DNA of 42,649 nucleotides from JAYFRE01 sp034926235 (GTDB taxonomy: Bacteria; Pseudomonadota; Alphaproteobacteria; Rhodospirillales; Magnetospirillaceae), in contig JAYFRE010000087.1 of the NCBI GenBank assembly GCA_034926235.1, forward strand, positions 1 through 42,649, written 5' to 3'. The notes below the pieces were generated by a model. That model saw only the letters and a list, made by a program, of their open reading frames with translations, did not search any database and was not told the origin of the DNA. How positions within the stretch are numbered: position 1 is the stretch's first letter; each line of letters begins with the position of its first letter. This document shows positions 8,814-15,818 of the stretch, piece by piece. Made by a program: the position numbers and the translations under genes.

Positions 8814-9220
8814 TGATCCCGGCATCCTCTTGAAACCGCCATCTGCCGTCGGGCATGGCGACGAAAGGTTATTGCTGACGGAGAAGACAATCCTCGCGCA
8901 GATCAAGGGAATGACTATAGATCCGGTCGTTCTCCGCCCCACATATGGGAAGCCCCTTCGTGAGGGTAAAGAGAGACCCGGTCTCGATTCCGATCTTTAT
9001 CGAACACCCAAGACGGGACAGGAACAGCCTCGCAGTGACGCCCATCTGCCGTTTCTGCAGCGCCCCTCCTCCGCTCATCGGCTGTTTCCAAAAGTTAGAT
9101 GAACAATCCGCCCGCTTTCGTCGGGACGCTTTGTGGATTACGAAGCCCATCCGGACAGGAAACCTCCTGTCCCATGGGACGCATTGTAGTCAAAGAGGCA
9201 TGGACCGGTTCGGTCCCGAG
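8814..9220. other. Intergenic stretch without a recognisable gene
   Basis: About 400 bp between the terminator of the beta-keto acid operon and the gate-domain protein. Short open frames exist on both strands, but none has a ribosome site or a protein-like composition. It must contain the promoter of the gate-domain gene (minus strand); a TATAGT on the minus strand near 8915 is possible, but no matching -35 was found. Confidence 0.5.
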
Positions 9221-9253
9221 AAAAAAGCGGCCAGCACGCATGGTGCTGGCCGC
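9221..9253 (-). terminator. Intrinsic terminator of the beta-keto acid operon
   Basis: Perfect 11-bp GC-rich arms GCGGCCAGCAC and GTGCTGGCCGC with a 5-base loop, followed on the minus strand by six T residues (AAAAAA at 9221-9226 on the plus strand). It lies 35 nt after the stop of the last gene of the operon, a textbook Rho-independent terminator. Confidence 0.93.
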
Positions 9254-9288
9254 TTCGAATGGTGCATACGGGTCTTGTGCAGAACCCG

Positions 9289-10122
9289 TTACATCGCGAC
9301 GGCGTTCTTAAGGCCCAGAATGCTGCGGGCATCGTCAGGCTTGGCGACATCGCCGTTCGCTTCCGCGATCAGACGGGCGGCGCGGGCGACAAACTCGGCA
9401 TTGGATTTAGCCAAACGGTTCTTGGCGTAGAAGACGTTGTCTTCCATGCCGACGCGGATATGTCCACCAAGAGCGATGGCGGCATACTGGATCGGCAGAT
9501 GGCCCGCGCCAATACCCAGAGCGGACCAGCTGGCTCCTGCGGGCAGCAGCCCTTTCAGATAGACCAGATTCTCGACGGTCGCGGCGGTGCCCCCGGCAGC
9601 TCCCAGTACGAATTGGAAATGGGGCGGAGCCTGAATGACTCCCTTCTTCATGTAGTAAAGGGCGTTATAAAGCATACCGGCATCGAAGACTTCGATCTCG
9701 GGTTTTACCCCGTTTTCGATCATGGTCTGCCCCAGCTTTTCCAGAAACAAGGGATGGTTGATGAACAGGCCTGTATGCATCCAGTTCATCGATCCGGCAT
9801 CGAACGAGGCCAACTCCGGCTTAAGCTCGATCAGATGCGCCATGCGGGTTTCGTCGGTCGCGTTCAGATCGCCCGAGGTCGTCAGGTTCAAAACGATGTC
9901 GCATTTCGAGCGAATCAGACCGACGGTTTCGCGGAATTTCGCGACATCCATGGTTCCCTTGCCTTGATCGTCACGCATGTGCAGATGGGCGATTGCCGCA
10001 CCGGCCTGCCAGCATTCATAAACATCCTCGGCGATTTCCTTCGGCGTCAGTGGAAGGTTCGGGTTGTTTTCCCGGGTCGGCCAGGCTCCCGTCGTCGCCA
10101 CGGTGATGATGGTTTTCGTCAT
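9289..10122 (-). CDS. Beta-keto acid cleavage enzyme (BKACE family, DUF849)
   Basis: A 277-residue TIM-barrel enzyme of the family first known from 3-keto-5-aminohexanoate cleavage enzyme (Kce). These enzymes take a beta-keto acid plus acetyl-CoA and give acetoacetate plus a new acyl-CoA. Visible features: the N-terminal strand ITVATTGAWPTR, the metal-ligand motif AHLHMRD near residues 44-50, NLTTSGDLNATDETR, and the C-terminal GGHIRVGMEDNVFY holding the substrate Arg and the metal Glu. The substrate cannot be read from sequence: family members act on many beta-keto acids, including dehydrocarnitine. It is the last gene of a three-gene operon; a ribosome site (AAGGAAAA) precedes the ATG. Family confidence is high, substrate open. 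Confidence 0.92.
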   Translation of the reverse strand: MTKTIITVATTGAWPTRENNPNLPLTPKEIAEDVYECWQAGAAIAHLHMRDDQGKGTMDVAKFRETVGLIRSKCDIVLNLTTSGDLNATDETRMAHLIELKPELASFDAGSMNWMHTGLFINHPLFLEKLGQTMIENGVKPEIEVFDAGMLYNALYYMKKGVIQAPPHFQFVLGAAGGTAATVENLVYLKGLLPAGASWSALGIGAGHLPIQYAAIALGGHIRVGMEDNVFYAKNRLAKSNAEFVARAARLIAEANGDVAKPDDARSILGLKNAVAM

Positions 10123-10193
10123 GATGATTTTCCTTCTGATAGACGATGAGACCAGGCGGAAACGTCCGCCTGTTCTTTTAAGAAAAACAACGT

Positions 10194-11243
10194 TCAGAAC
10201 GCCCGGACAGAACCGGCGTGTTTTTCGAGAAGAACGTCGAACCGGCTGAGATAACTAAAATCGTTTACGCCGCGCCGCGTTTGGGCTTCCTTGACGAGCT
10301 CGACGATCTTGTCGTTGAAAGGAGTCCCGATTCCTTTTTGCCTGCCATTGAAGCAGATGACGCCGTTGATGAAATCGATCTCGCAATCGCGGCCCTTTTC
10401 GAGATCCTGCAGCATGCTGGCCTTCAGCTTGACATGCTGTCCCCAGATCTTGCGGTAAAGCGGCATTTTTGTGGGAATGTCGGCAGGGCCGCCAAGTTCG
10501 AGATGCTCCAGATTCTCGCCTTGCATCAAGACCAGATCGACCCCTGATGCATGGGCCACCTTGATGCATTCATCCGCGACGAAAGCGAGGCAGGTCATGG
10601 CCTTGGGATCGTTTAAAACGTCGCCGAAGGTGCAGCCGAGTGCTGCCGACATGCCGCTGAAGGTCGCGTTCATCAACACCTTGGTGAATCTGATTCCCAT
10701 GAGATTAGTGCGGATATCGGTCGTGCCCACGCATTCCAGATAATCCTTGACCGTCTGGAGACGAGGCCGGACGACGCCGTCGATCTCACCGATTTCAAAG
10801 GCGAACTTCCTCAAAGCCTCCTCGGTCGAGGTCAGCGCCGACACACCCGGCTTGAGCCAGGTAGCGCCGAAACCGACCGCGCCGCCGACAGTGCGCCCCT
10901 CGCCGACGATCGCCGCCACGGAAAGTTCGGGAATGCCGTTCTGCAGGGTGCAAACAACGCTGTCGGCGCGCAGATGCGGCAGCAGAGCGGTAAGAACCTC
11001 TATATTGGTGGTCTGTTTGGTCAGCAGGAACACAAGATCGTAGAACCCGGTCATCTGGTCCGGGCTATAAGCCTTGACGGGAACTGTCAGCTCCATCGAT
11101 CCGGTGACGGTCGCGCCGTTTCGGTTAAGGGCGTCGACATTTTCCTTAAAGCTATCGAACAGATCGACGGACTTGCCCCCTCTGGTCATCAATGCGCCGA
11201 TGATCGTTCCCAGGGAGCCTACTCCCATGATGGCTGCTCTCAT
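10194..11243 (-). CDS. Ketopantoate-reductase-family dehydrogenase (PanE/ApbA-like)
   Basis: About 349 residues. The Rossmann motif GVGSLGTIIGALM (GxGxxG) is at the very N-terminus, followed by the ApbA signatures LVFLLTKQTTN (cofactor-site Lys) and CTLQNGI (substrate Asn), and a C-terminal helical domain with the catalytic Lys in RFTKVLMNATFSGMSA. The open frame extends to 11276, but the ATG at 11243 has GGAG 8 nt upstream and starts exactly at the dinucleotide fold. Housekeeping PanE makes pantoate, but the position between a short-chain acid transporter and BKACE, in a sigma-54 operon, suggests a catabolic paralog oxidising a hydroxy acid or reducing a keto acid. That role is inferred from context. 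Confidence 0.87.
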   Translation of the reverse strand: MRAAIMGVGSLGTIIGALMTRGGKSVDLFDSFKENVDALNRNGATVTGSMELTVPVKAYSPDQMTGFYDLVFLLTKQTTNIEVLTALLPHLRADSVVCTLQNGIPELSVAAIVGEGRTVGGAVGFGATWLKPGVSALTSTEEALRKFAFEIGEIDGVVRPRLQTVKDYLECVGTTDIRTNLMGIRFTKVLMNATFSGMSAALGCTFGDVLNDPKAMTCLAFVADECIKVAHASGVDLVLMQGENLEHLELGGPADIPTKMPLYRKIWGQHVKLKASMLQDLEKGRDCEIDFINGVICFNGRQKGIGTPFNDKIVELVKEAQTRRGVNDFSYLSRFDVLLEKHAGSVRAF

Positions 11244-11288
11244 TGTTATGTCTCCATTTTGTATGGTTTTGGGCAAGGCTCGGGCGGC

Positions 11289-11348
11289 GCGGGCAAGATC
11301 GGGATATCCAGCGCGGGATTCGATCCCGTCGCCGCCGTCATTGCCCGC
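11289..11348 (-). promoter_or_regulatory. Nested stem-loop between transporter and dehydrogenase genes
   Basis: The 148-nt gap inside the operon contains an outer pair GCGGGCAA / TTGCCCGC and an inner hairpin CGGGAT-TCG-ATCCCG (11314-11328). On the minus-strand transcript this could form a processing or stabilising structure that sets different levels for the transporter and the downstream enzymes. There is no T-run typical of a terminator. Confidence 0.45.
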
Positions 11349-11391
11349 TTAAAACCCGAGGATCGCTCTTGTCTTGGACGTTCAGGCCGGT

Positions 11392-12786
11392 TCAGAGACC
11401 GTGTGGAAAGAGGATGAAAGCAACGCTTCCGATGACCACCGCGTATATGAATACCGTGAAGGTGTAGGGCAGGATGTCCTGGAAGCGGATTTTGTATGCG
11501 GCCAGATAGGGCAACGCCCAGAAAGGCTGAATCGCATTCGCCAATTGTCCGCCAGTGCTATAGGCGTTGACGATATGCGACACTGGAATACCCAATTGCT
11601 GGCCCGCCGGAATGATGTAGGGGGCCTCGATGACGAATTTCGATCCGCCCGACGGCACGAAGAAATCCATGATCACGGTGTAAATCATAATGATCCAGGA
11701 ATAGCTGCCGGACGTCGAAATCGACAGGAACCAGTGGGTGATGATGCTCGCCAGTCCGGAATGGGTGATGATCCCGAAGATGCCCGCATAGAGCGGAAAC
11801 TGGATGATGACGCCGAACGTCGTGCTCACCCCTTGCTTGACCGAGGCGATGAAGCTGTGGGCCGAGCCGTGGAACACCATTCCAAGGCCGAAGAAGGTGA
11901 AGTTGATGACGTTGAGATCGAGCTTGCCGACCCCGTTCTGGATGAGGAACCGACCGACCCAGAGCAGGATGCCGATACCAATGATCCGCAGCAGGATGCG
12001 CGAGCGTTCCCACCGTTCGGCCGGTCGCAGATTGGCTGCGGACCCTTCCGCGGCCGCTCCGGCCTGCGTGAATTCCCGATAGGCTTCGTCGCTGATTTCG
12101 ACGACCTTGTCCTTCTTCGGCATCATCATCATCAGAAGAAGGGGGACCGTGATCAGTTCGAAGATGACCAGGGTCAGCAGGAAAGGCGACAGGGCCGTCT
12201 GCGTCAGCGGGATCAGGCCGCCGATGGTCTTTTCAAGGAAATTGCCCGGCGTCGCCGCCAGCAAGGGGGCTGATTGCGACGGTCCGTTCGCCATCAGCAA
12301 CATCATGCAATAGGAGGCCGCGACCAGTACGGGGTAGTGGATGCCCAATCCACGGCGGCGGACCGCCACCTCCTTGCCCATGACGATGGCGACCATCAAT
12401 CCCACGGCCCAATGCAGCCAACTGACGGCCCCGACGATCAGACAGAACATCAGAAAGGTCGAGCGAGCCGTGGAGGGAAGCTCGATCAGCTTGATCAAAC
12501 CTTTCTTCACGATCTTCGAATCGGCCACCACGAAGCCGGTGATCATCATCACCGTCAGTTGCATGGCGAAGGTCAGCAGGACCCAGAACCCTTTGGCGTA
12601 GTCGTCGATCAGCTCTAATGGACCATGGTTCGTCATGGTCAAGCCAAGAATATAGACAATCATCGTCAGAAAACAGACAAATACCATGGAGTCCGGGACC
12701 CAATTCAGGCTCCATTCCGTAAACTTATCAACAAATCCCCTTCCATCTACTTTAGATTCTTTATTTATATAGATTGCATTGCTCAT
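11392..12786 (-). CDS. Short-chain fatty acid transporter, AtoE family
   Basis: A 464-residue inner-membrane protein with about 10-12 hydrophobic segments, related to E. coli AtoE. Diagnostic stretches are WVPDSMVFVCFLTMIVYILGL, VSWLHWAVGLMVAI, HYPVLVAASYC, the loop MDFFVPSGGSKFVIEAPYI and SHIVNAYSTGGQLANAIQPFWALP. The family takes up acetoacetate, butyrate and similar acids. It is the first gene of the operon, with a ribosome site (GGGGA) before ATG 12786 and about 90 nt of leader behind a sigma-54 promoter. It probably imports the substrate, a short-chain hydroxy or keto acid, processed by the two downstream enzymes. The gene symbol is withheld because the substrate may differ from acetoacetate. 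Confidence 0.93.
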   Translation of the reverse strand: MSNAIYINKESKVDGRGFVDKFTEWSLNWVPDSMVFVCFLTMIVYILGLTMTNHGPLELIDDYAKGFWVLLTFAMQLTVMMITGFVVADSKIVKKGLIKLIELPSTARSTFLMFCLIVGAVSWLHWAVGLMVAIVMGKEVAVRRRGLGIHYPVLVAASYCMMLLMANGPSQSAPLLAATPGNFLEKTIGGLIPLTQTALSPFLLTLVIFELITVPLLLMMMMPKKDKVVEISDEAYREFTQAGAAAEGSAANLRPAERWERSRILLRIIGIGILLWVGRFLIQNGVGKLDLNVINFTFFGLGMVFHGSAHSFIASVKQGVSTTFGVIIQFPLYAGIFGIITHSGLASIITHWFLSISTSGSYSWIIMIYTVIMDFFVPSGGSKFVIEAPYIIPAGQQLGIPVSHIVNAYSTGGQLANAIQPFWALPYLAAYKIRFQDILPYTFTVFIYAVVIGSVAFILFPHGL

Positions 12787-12889
12787 TTTTATTTCCCCAT
12801 TATCATATAAATATTCTCTCTTATTTTATGGTGAGTGCCCGACTCCACGCCCCACGCCTAGTGCCCCATCTTTTTCTCAGTCTCTGAAT

Positions 12890-12905
12890 AGCAATCGATA
12901 TGCCA
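12890..12905 (-). promoter_or_regulatory. Sigma-54 (-24/-12) promoter of the beta-keto acid operon
   Basis: On the minus strand the 16 bases read TGGCATATCGATTGCT, a full match to the sigma-54 consensus TGGCAYRNNNNTTGCW, with the GG and GC elements correctly spaced. It faces the transporter gene, predicting a start near 12879 and a leader of about 93 nt. A sigma-54 activator gene lies divergently beside it. Confidence 0.93.
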
Positions 12906-13011
12906 CGGGATTTCCCTCGTAACGGATCAAGGAAAAAACAAAGAAATCATGGAGTTATGCTGATTCGGCGGAGAAATTAATTTCTATCAGACCGGACTGT
13001 CCAGATGAGGC

Positions 13012-13027
13012 GTCCGAATCGGCGGAC
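13012..13027. promoter_or_regulatory. Upstream activator site 1 (GTCC-N8-GGAC)
   Basis: The inverted repeat GTCCG-N6-CGGAC lies about 110 bp upstream of the -24 element, roughly -135 to -150 from the predicted start. The same GTCC-N8-GGAC arrangement recurs 31 bp further away. A further GGAC-T-GTCC element lies at 12994-13002. These are probably sites of the divergently encoded activator. Confidence 0.68.
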
Positions 13028-13042
13028 AGTTTGAGCAAAGGC

Positions 13043-13058
13043 GTCCGGTTCCCAGGAC
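13043..13058. promoter_or_regulatory. Upstream activator site 2 (GTCC-N8-GGAC)
   Basis: Second copy of the inverted repeat with identical 4-8-4 geometry. It shares a preceding AGGC with site 1 (AGGCGTCCG in both), centred 31 bp away, about three turns of B-DNA, so both sites lie on the same face. Tandem sites of this sort are typical enhancers for sigma-54 activators. Confidence 0.68.
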
Positions 13059-13250
13059 AATCGGCAAAATCGCGATGTTTTATAAAAAAGACAGGATCAC
13101 GACCTGCTTGATTCCGAAAGGTCCGATGGATCAAAATTATTCCAATCGGATCGGGAAGGAGAAAATAACTTCCTTGACGCTATCCATAAACACCAGGAAA
13201 TCACGAGACTTACCTATTGATAATTTAATATTTTTTATAATTACATAAGA

Positions 13251-14669
13251 ATGTCAGTCATCATGGCCAATAATTCATTATCTTATACAAAAATAGCATT
13301 GCCCTATATTATGAGGCAATTCCTCGAAGAAGTTGTCACTCTTGTCACCGACGAAAACGGAATCATCCTCCACATTAGCGAGGACTACGCCAAGATAATT
13401 GGCATTTCCCGCGACGAGGCCGAAGGCGCCTATTGTTACGACGTTATCCCCCGAAGCCGCATGCATATCGTCGCCAGAACTGGGAAAAAAGAGCTTGGTG
13501 TTCCATTTCTCATGAAGAATGGCGAATACGTCATCATCGATCGTTTACCAGTTCATGAAAACGGCGCCATAAAGGCCGTTGTTTGCATCATTCTTTTCTC
13601 AACTGAAGTACTAACTACACAGAAATCAGTATATATTCTTGACAATATTACTCAAGAACTTCAGCAGTATAAAACGGACTTGAAAAAACTGCGCGGATCT
13701 AAATACTCAATAGAGAACATCATCGGGACCTCGCCGCCGATGACTGCAATCAAGCAATCCCTCTATAAAGTATCGCAGACCAAATCGACTATTTTGATCC
13801 GTGGCGAAACCGGAACCGGAAAAGAACTGTTCGCCCATGCCATTCATTCGCTGAGCCCACGCAGCCACCAACCCCTGGTCACGATCAATTGCGCGGCGAT
13901 TCCAGCCGATCTGTTCGAATCAGAACTGTTTGGCTATGTCGAAGGCGCTTTCACCGGCGCGCGGCGCGGGGGGAGCGCTGGAAAATTTGAGCTGGCGAAC
14001 AAGGGGACGCTGGTACTGGACGAGATTCACCTGCTTCCCCTCCAAATGCAGCCGAAATTGCTGCGGGTATTGCAGGAACGCGAGATCGAGCGGGTCGGCG
14101 GCGGCAAGACGATCGGCATCGATGTCCGCATGATTTTCATAACAAACCAGAATCTTTTAGAACTGGTTGAGCGCGGTTTGTTCAGAGAAGACCTGTTCTA
14201 CCGGATCAACATTGTTCCCATCAAAATTCCACCGCTAAGAGAGCGAAAATCAGACATCGAGGAATTGACTGAACATCTTATCGGAAAGATAAACCGTAAC
14301 CTTGGATTAAGAATAACCGGCATAGACCCTGAGGCTATTCGTCTGTTTGGTCTTCATGACTGGCCTGGAAATGTTCGTGAACTGGAACATGTCCTAGAAC
14401 GAGCTGCGAATATATGCCTGTCCGGCCAACTGACATTAGATTGCTTTGAAAGCATTCTAGACCGGGTATACGGAGCTGAACTGGAGAGGATAAATGCGCC
14501 GGAAACGTTGCACACGGCGAAAATGTGCGCCGAGCGCAGCAAAATCGTCGAAGCGCTGGCCTCAAGCGGCGGAAATGTTTCCAAGGCTTGCAAAGGCCTC
14601 AATATTTCCCGCAGCACGATCTATGAAAAGATGAAGAAATACGCGATCGACGCCGCATCCTGCCGCTGA
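13251..14669 (+). CDS. Sigma-54-dependent activator: PAS sensor, AAA+ domain, Fis HTH
   Basis: A 472-residue enhancer-binding protein. Residues about 22-125 are a PAS-like sensor (VTLVTDENGIILHISEDYAKIIGISRDEAEG). Residues about 150-390 are the AAA+ module with Walker A GETGTGKE (185-192), the sigma-54 contact loop GAFTGA (232-237), Walker B LVLDE (254-258) and the arginine-finger region LFREDLFYRIN. Residues about 430-465 form a Fis-type HTH (GGNVSKACKGLNISRSTIYEKMKKY). There is no receiver domain, so it should sense a ligand directly rather than a kinase. It is transcribed away from the transporter operon, whose promoter is sigma-54 type with two inverted repeats between; it is almost certainly that operon's activator. 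The ribosome site is weak, and ATG 13263 is an alternative start. Confidence 0.94.
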   Translation: MSVIMANNSLSYTKIALPYIMRQFLEEVVTLVTDENGIILHISEDYAKIIGISRDEAEGAYCYDVIPRSRMHIVARTGKKELGVPFLMKNGEYVIIDRLPVHENGAIKAVVCIILFSTEVLTTQKSVYILDNITQELQQYKTDLKKLRGSKYSIENIIGTSPPMTAIKQSLYKVSQTKSTILIRGETGTGKELFAHAIHSLSPRSHQPLVTINCAAIPADLFESELFGYVEGAFTGARRGGSAGKFELANKGTLVLDEIHLLPLQMQPKLLRVLQEREIERVGGGKTIGIDVRMIFITNQNLLELVERGLFREDLFYRINIVPIKIPPLRERKSDIEELTEHLIGKINRNLGLRITGIDPEAIRLFGLHDWPGNVRELEHVLERAANICLSGQLTLDCFESILDRVYGAELERINAPETLHTAKMCAERSKIVEALASSGGNVSKACKGLNISRSTIYEKMKKYAIDAASCR

Positions 14670-14694
14670 TCCGGCGAAATCCGTCGTCATCGAT

Positions 14695-14734
14695 GCGAAA
14701 ACGCCGTCTCCTTATTCAGGAAACGGCGTTTCGC
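14695..14734. terminator. Hairpin between convergent activator and lipoprotein genes
   Basis: Arms GCGAAAACGCCGT and ACGGCGTTTCGC (one bulged base) flank a loop of about 14 bases. It lies 25 nt after the activator stop and just beyond the lipoprotein stop on the other strand. It could serve both genes, though neither side has a long T-run. Confidence 0.55.
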
Positions 14735-14741
14735 AAACAGG

Positions 14742-14981
14742 TTACCGGGTCGGGGCCTCGGCCTTGTAACCATTGGAGCATTCTGGCGTCTTTTCGACCG
14801 CTTCGTGGAATTCACGCAAGGTCGGCGCGCTGACGACGACCATGCCGCTGCCCGCGCCGCAGCTCGTATGCCAGACATTCGACATCCTGAGCACCTTCGC
14901 GTCAGACGACGCACAGGCCGACAAACCCAGGACCGCACAGGCAAGAACAACAAACCGAACCGCTTTCATCATCGCACCCAT
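14742..14981 (-). CDS. Small predicted lipoprotein, unknown function
   Basis: A 79-residue protein with a short basic start and hydrophobic segment ending in a lipobox (LGLSAC), so it should be cleaved and lipidated at that Cys. The mature part is about 55 residues, with two further Cys (HTSCGAG, TPECSNGY) that could form a disulfide in the periplasm. No family was recognised. ATG codons at 14972 and 14969 are equally possible starts; none has a strong ribosome site. It is a single gene converging on the sigma-54 activator. Confidence 0.7.
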   Translation of the reverse strand: MGAMMKAVRFVVLACAVLGLSACASSDAKVLRMSNVWHTSCGAGSGMVVVSAPTLREFHEAVEKTPECSNGYKAEAPTR

Positions 14982-15147
14982 GCTGTTTTTAAAAAGTCCG
15001 AAGGAATGGACCGGCTTCGACCAGAGAAGCCACTAATCCGTACGCCGTACCTTCCACTCATAAACGCCTATTGGGAACGGAGAAATCCGGTCCCCATCCC
15101 TGCGTCAAAAGCATGGAAACGTCCCTTATTCCGGTTTCGGCATAACT

Positions 15148-15159
15148 AGACCGATCGGT
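15148..15159. promoter_or_regulatory. TetR operator copy 1
   Basis: The 12 bases AGACCGATCGGT occur here and again 33 bp downstream; the core ACCGATCGGT is a perfect palindrome. Both copies sit upstream of the TetR-family gene, the usual place for autoregulatory operators. Confidence 0.75.
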
Positions 15160-15180
15160 TTAAATTCCATTTGACTTTAT

Positions 15181-15192
15181 AGACCGATCGGT
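15181..15192. promoter_or_regulatory. TetR operator copy 2
   Basis: A second AGACCGATCGGT, here extended to the full palindrome GACCGATCGGTC. It lies between a -35-like TTGACT (15171-15176) and the ATG at 15206, so a bound repressor would block the TetR-MFS promoter. The 33-bp spacing is about three helical turns. Confidence 0.78.
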
Positions 15193-15205
15193 CCAATGAT
15201 GAGGC

Positions 15206-15805
15206 ATGAATGAGACAAGCCGCGACAAACTGATCGACGCAGCCGCACTTCTGTTCCTGCGCCAATCCTATCAAGGCACCGGGGTGGAGGACATTTTGCG
15301 GGCGACCGGGCTATCCAAGGGCTCCTTTTACCATTTCTTTCCCAGCAAGGAGTCCCTGGGTGAGGCCGTCGCCCGCCGCCAGCAGGACCGCGTCCTCGCC
15401 CGCTGGACCGCCAGTCTGCAGAAAGAAAATGCCCGCGCGCCCGAACGTCTGACACTGCTGCTCGACGGTATCGCCGCACGAATGGAAAAAACGGATTTCG
15501 CCGCCGGCTGTCCTTTGGGCACCCTGGCCCAGGAAATGGCGGCTTTGTCCGATCCGATCCGCGCCATCCTGGCTGACGGCATGACCCATCTGGAAAAACT
15601 GCTGGAACGCTGGCTGCACGACGGTCAGAAACAAGGCGATATTCCCGCTGACCTGCCCGCCGACACCCTTGCGCGCGGTTTGTGGGCCGCCATCCAAGGG
15701 GCGCTGATCATGAGCAAAACACGCCGCTCCACCGCCCCGCTCGACGATATCCGGCATTTCTGCGCCGCAACCTTGTTCACCTGCAACGCCGCACGGCCAG
15801 ATTAA
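15206..15805 (+). CDS. TetR-family transcriptional repressor
   Basis: A 199-residue regulator. The N-terminal HTH is clear (RDKLIDAAALLFLRQSYQGTGVEDILRATGLSKGSFYHFFPSKESL, residues about 6-50). The rest is the ligand-binding helical domain of the AcuR/YxaF-like group (FAAGCPLGTLAQEMAA, then a C-terminal TetR_C region). It probably represses itself and the MFS gene that begins 13 nt later, through the two palindromes upstream. The inducer is unknown. The ATG is very close to its GAGG and to the operator, leaving a short leader. Confidence 0.93.
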   Translation: MNETSRDKLIDAAALLFLRQSYQGTGVEDILRATGLSKGSFYHFFPSKESLGEAVARRQQDRVLARWTASLQKENARAPERLTLLLDGIAARMEKTDFAAGCPLGTLAQEMAALSDPIRAILADGMTHLEKLLERWLHDGQKQGDIPADLPADTLARGLWAAIQGALIMSKTRRSTAPLDDIRHFCAATLFTCNAARPD

Positions 15806-15818
15806 GGATTCTCCGATC

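Noticed and set aside
8869..9150. Minus-strand 93-codon frame upstream of the gate-domain gene
   Set aside because: No ribosome site, no protein-like pattern; likely leader DNA.
14687..14953. Alternative 88-codon minus-strand frame over the small lipoprotein
   Set aside because: Arg/Pro-rich and lacking any signal, whereas the overlapping frame has a lipobox.
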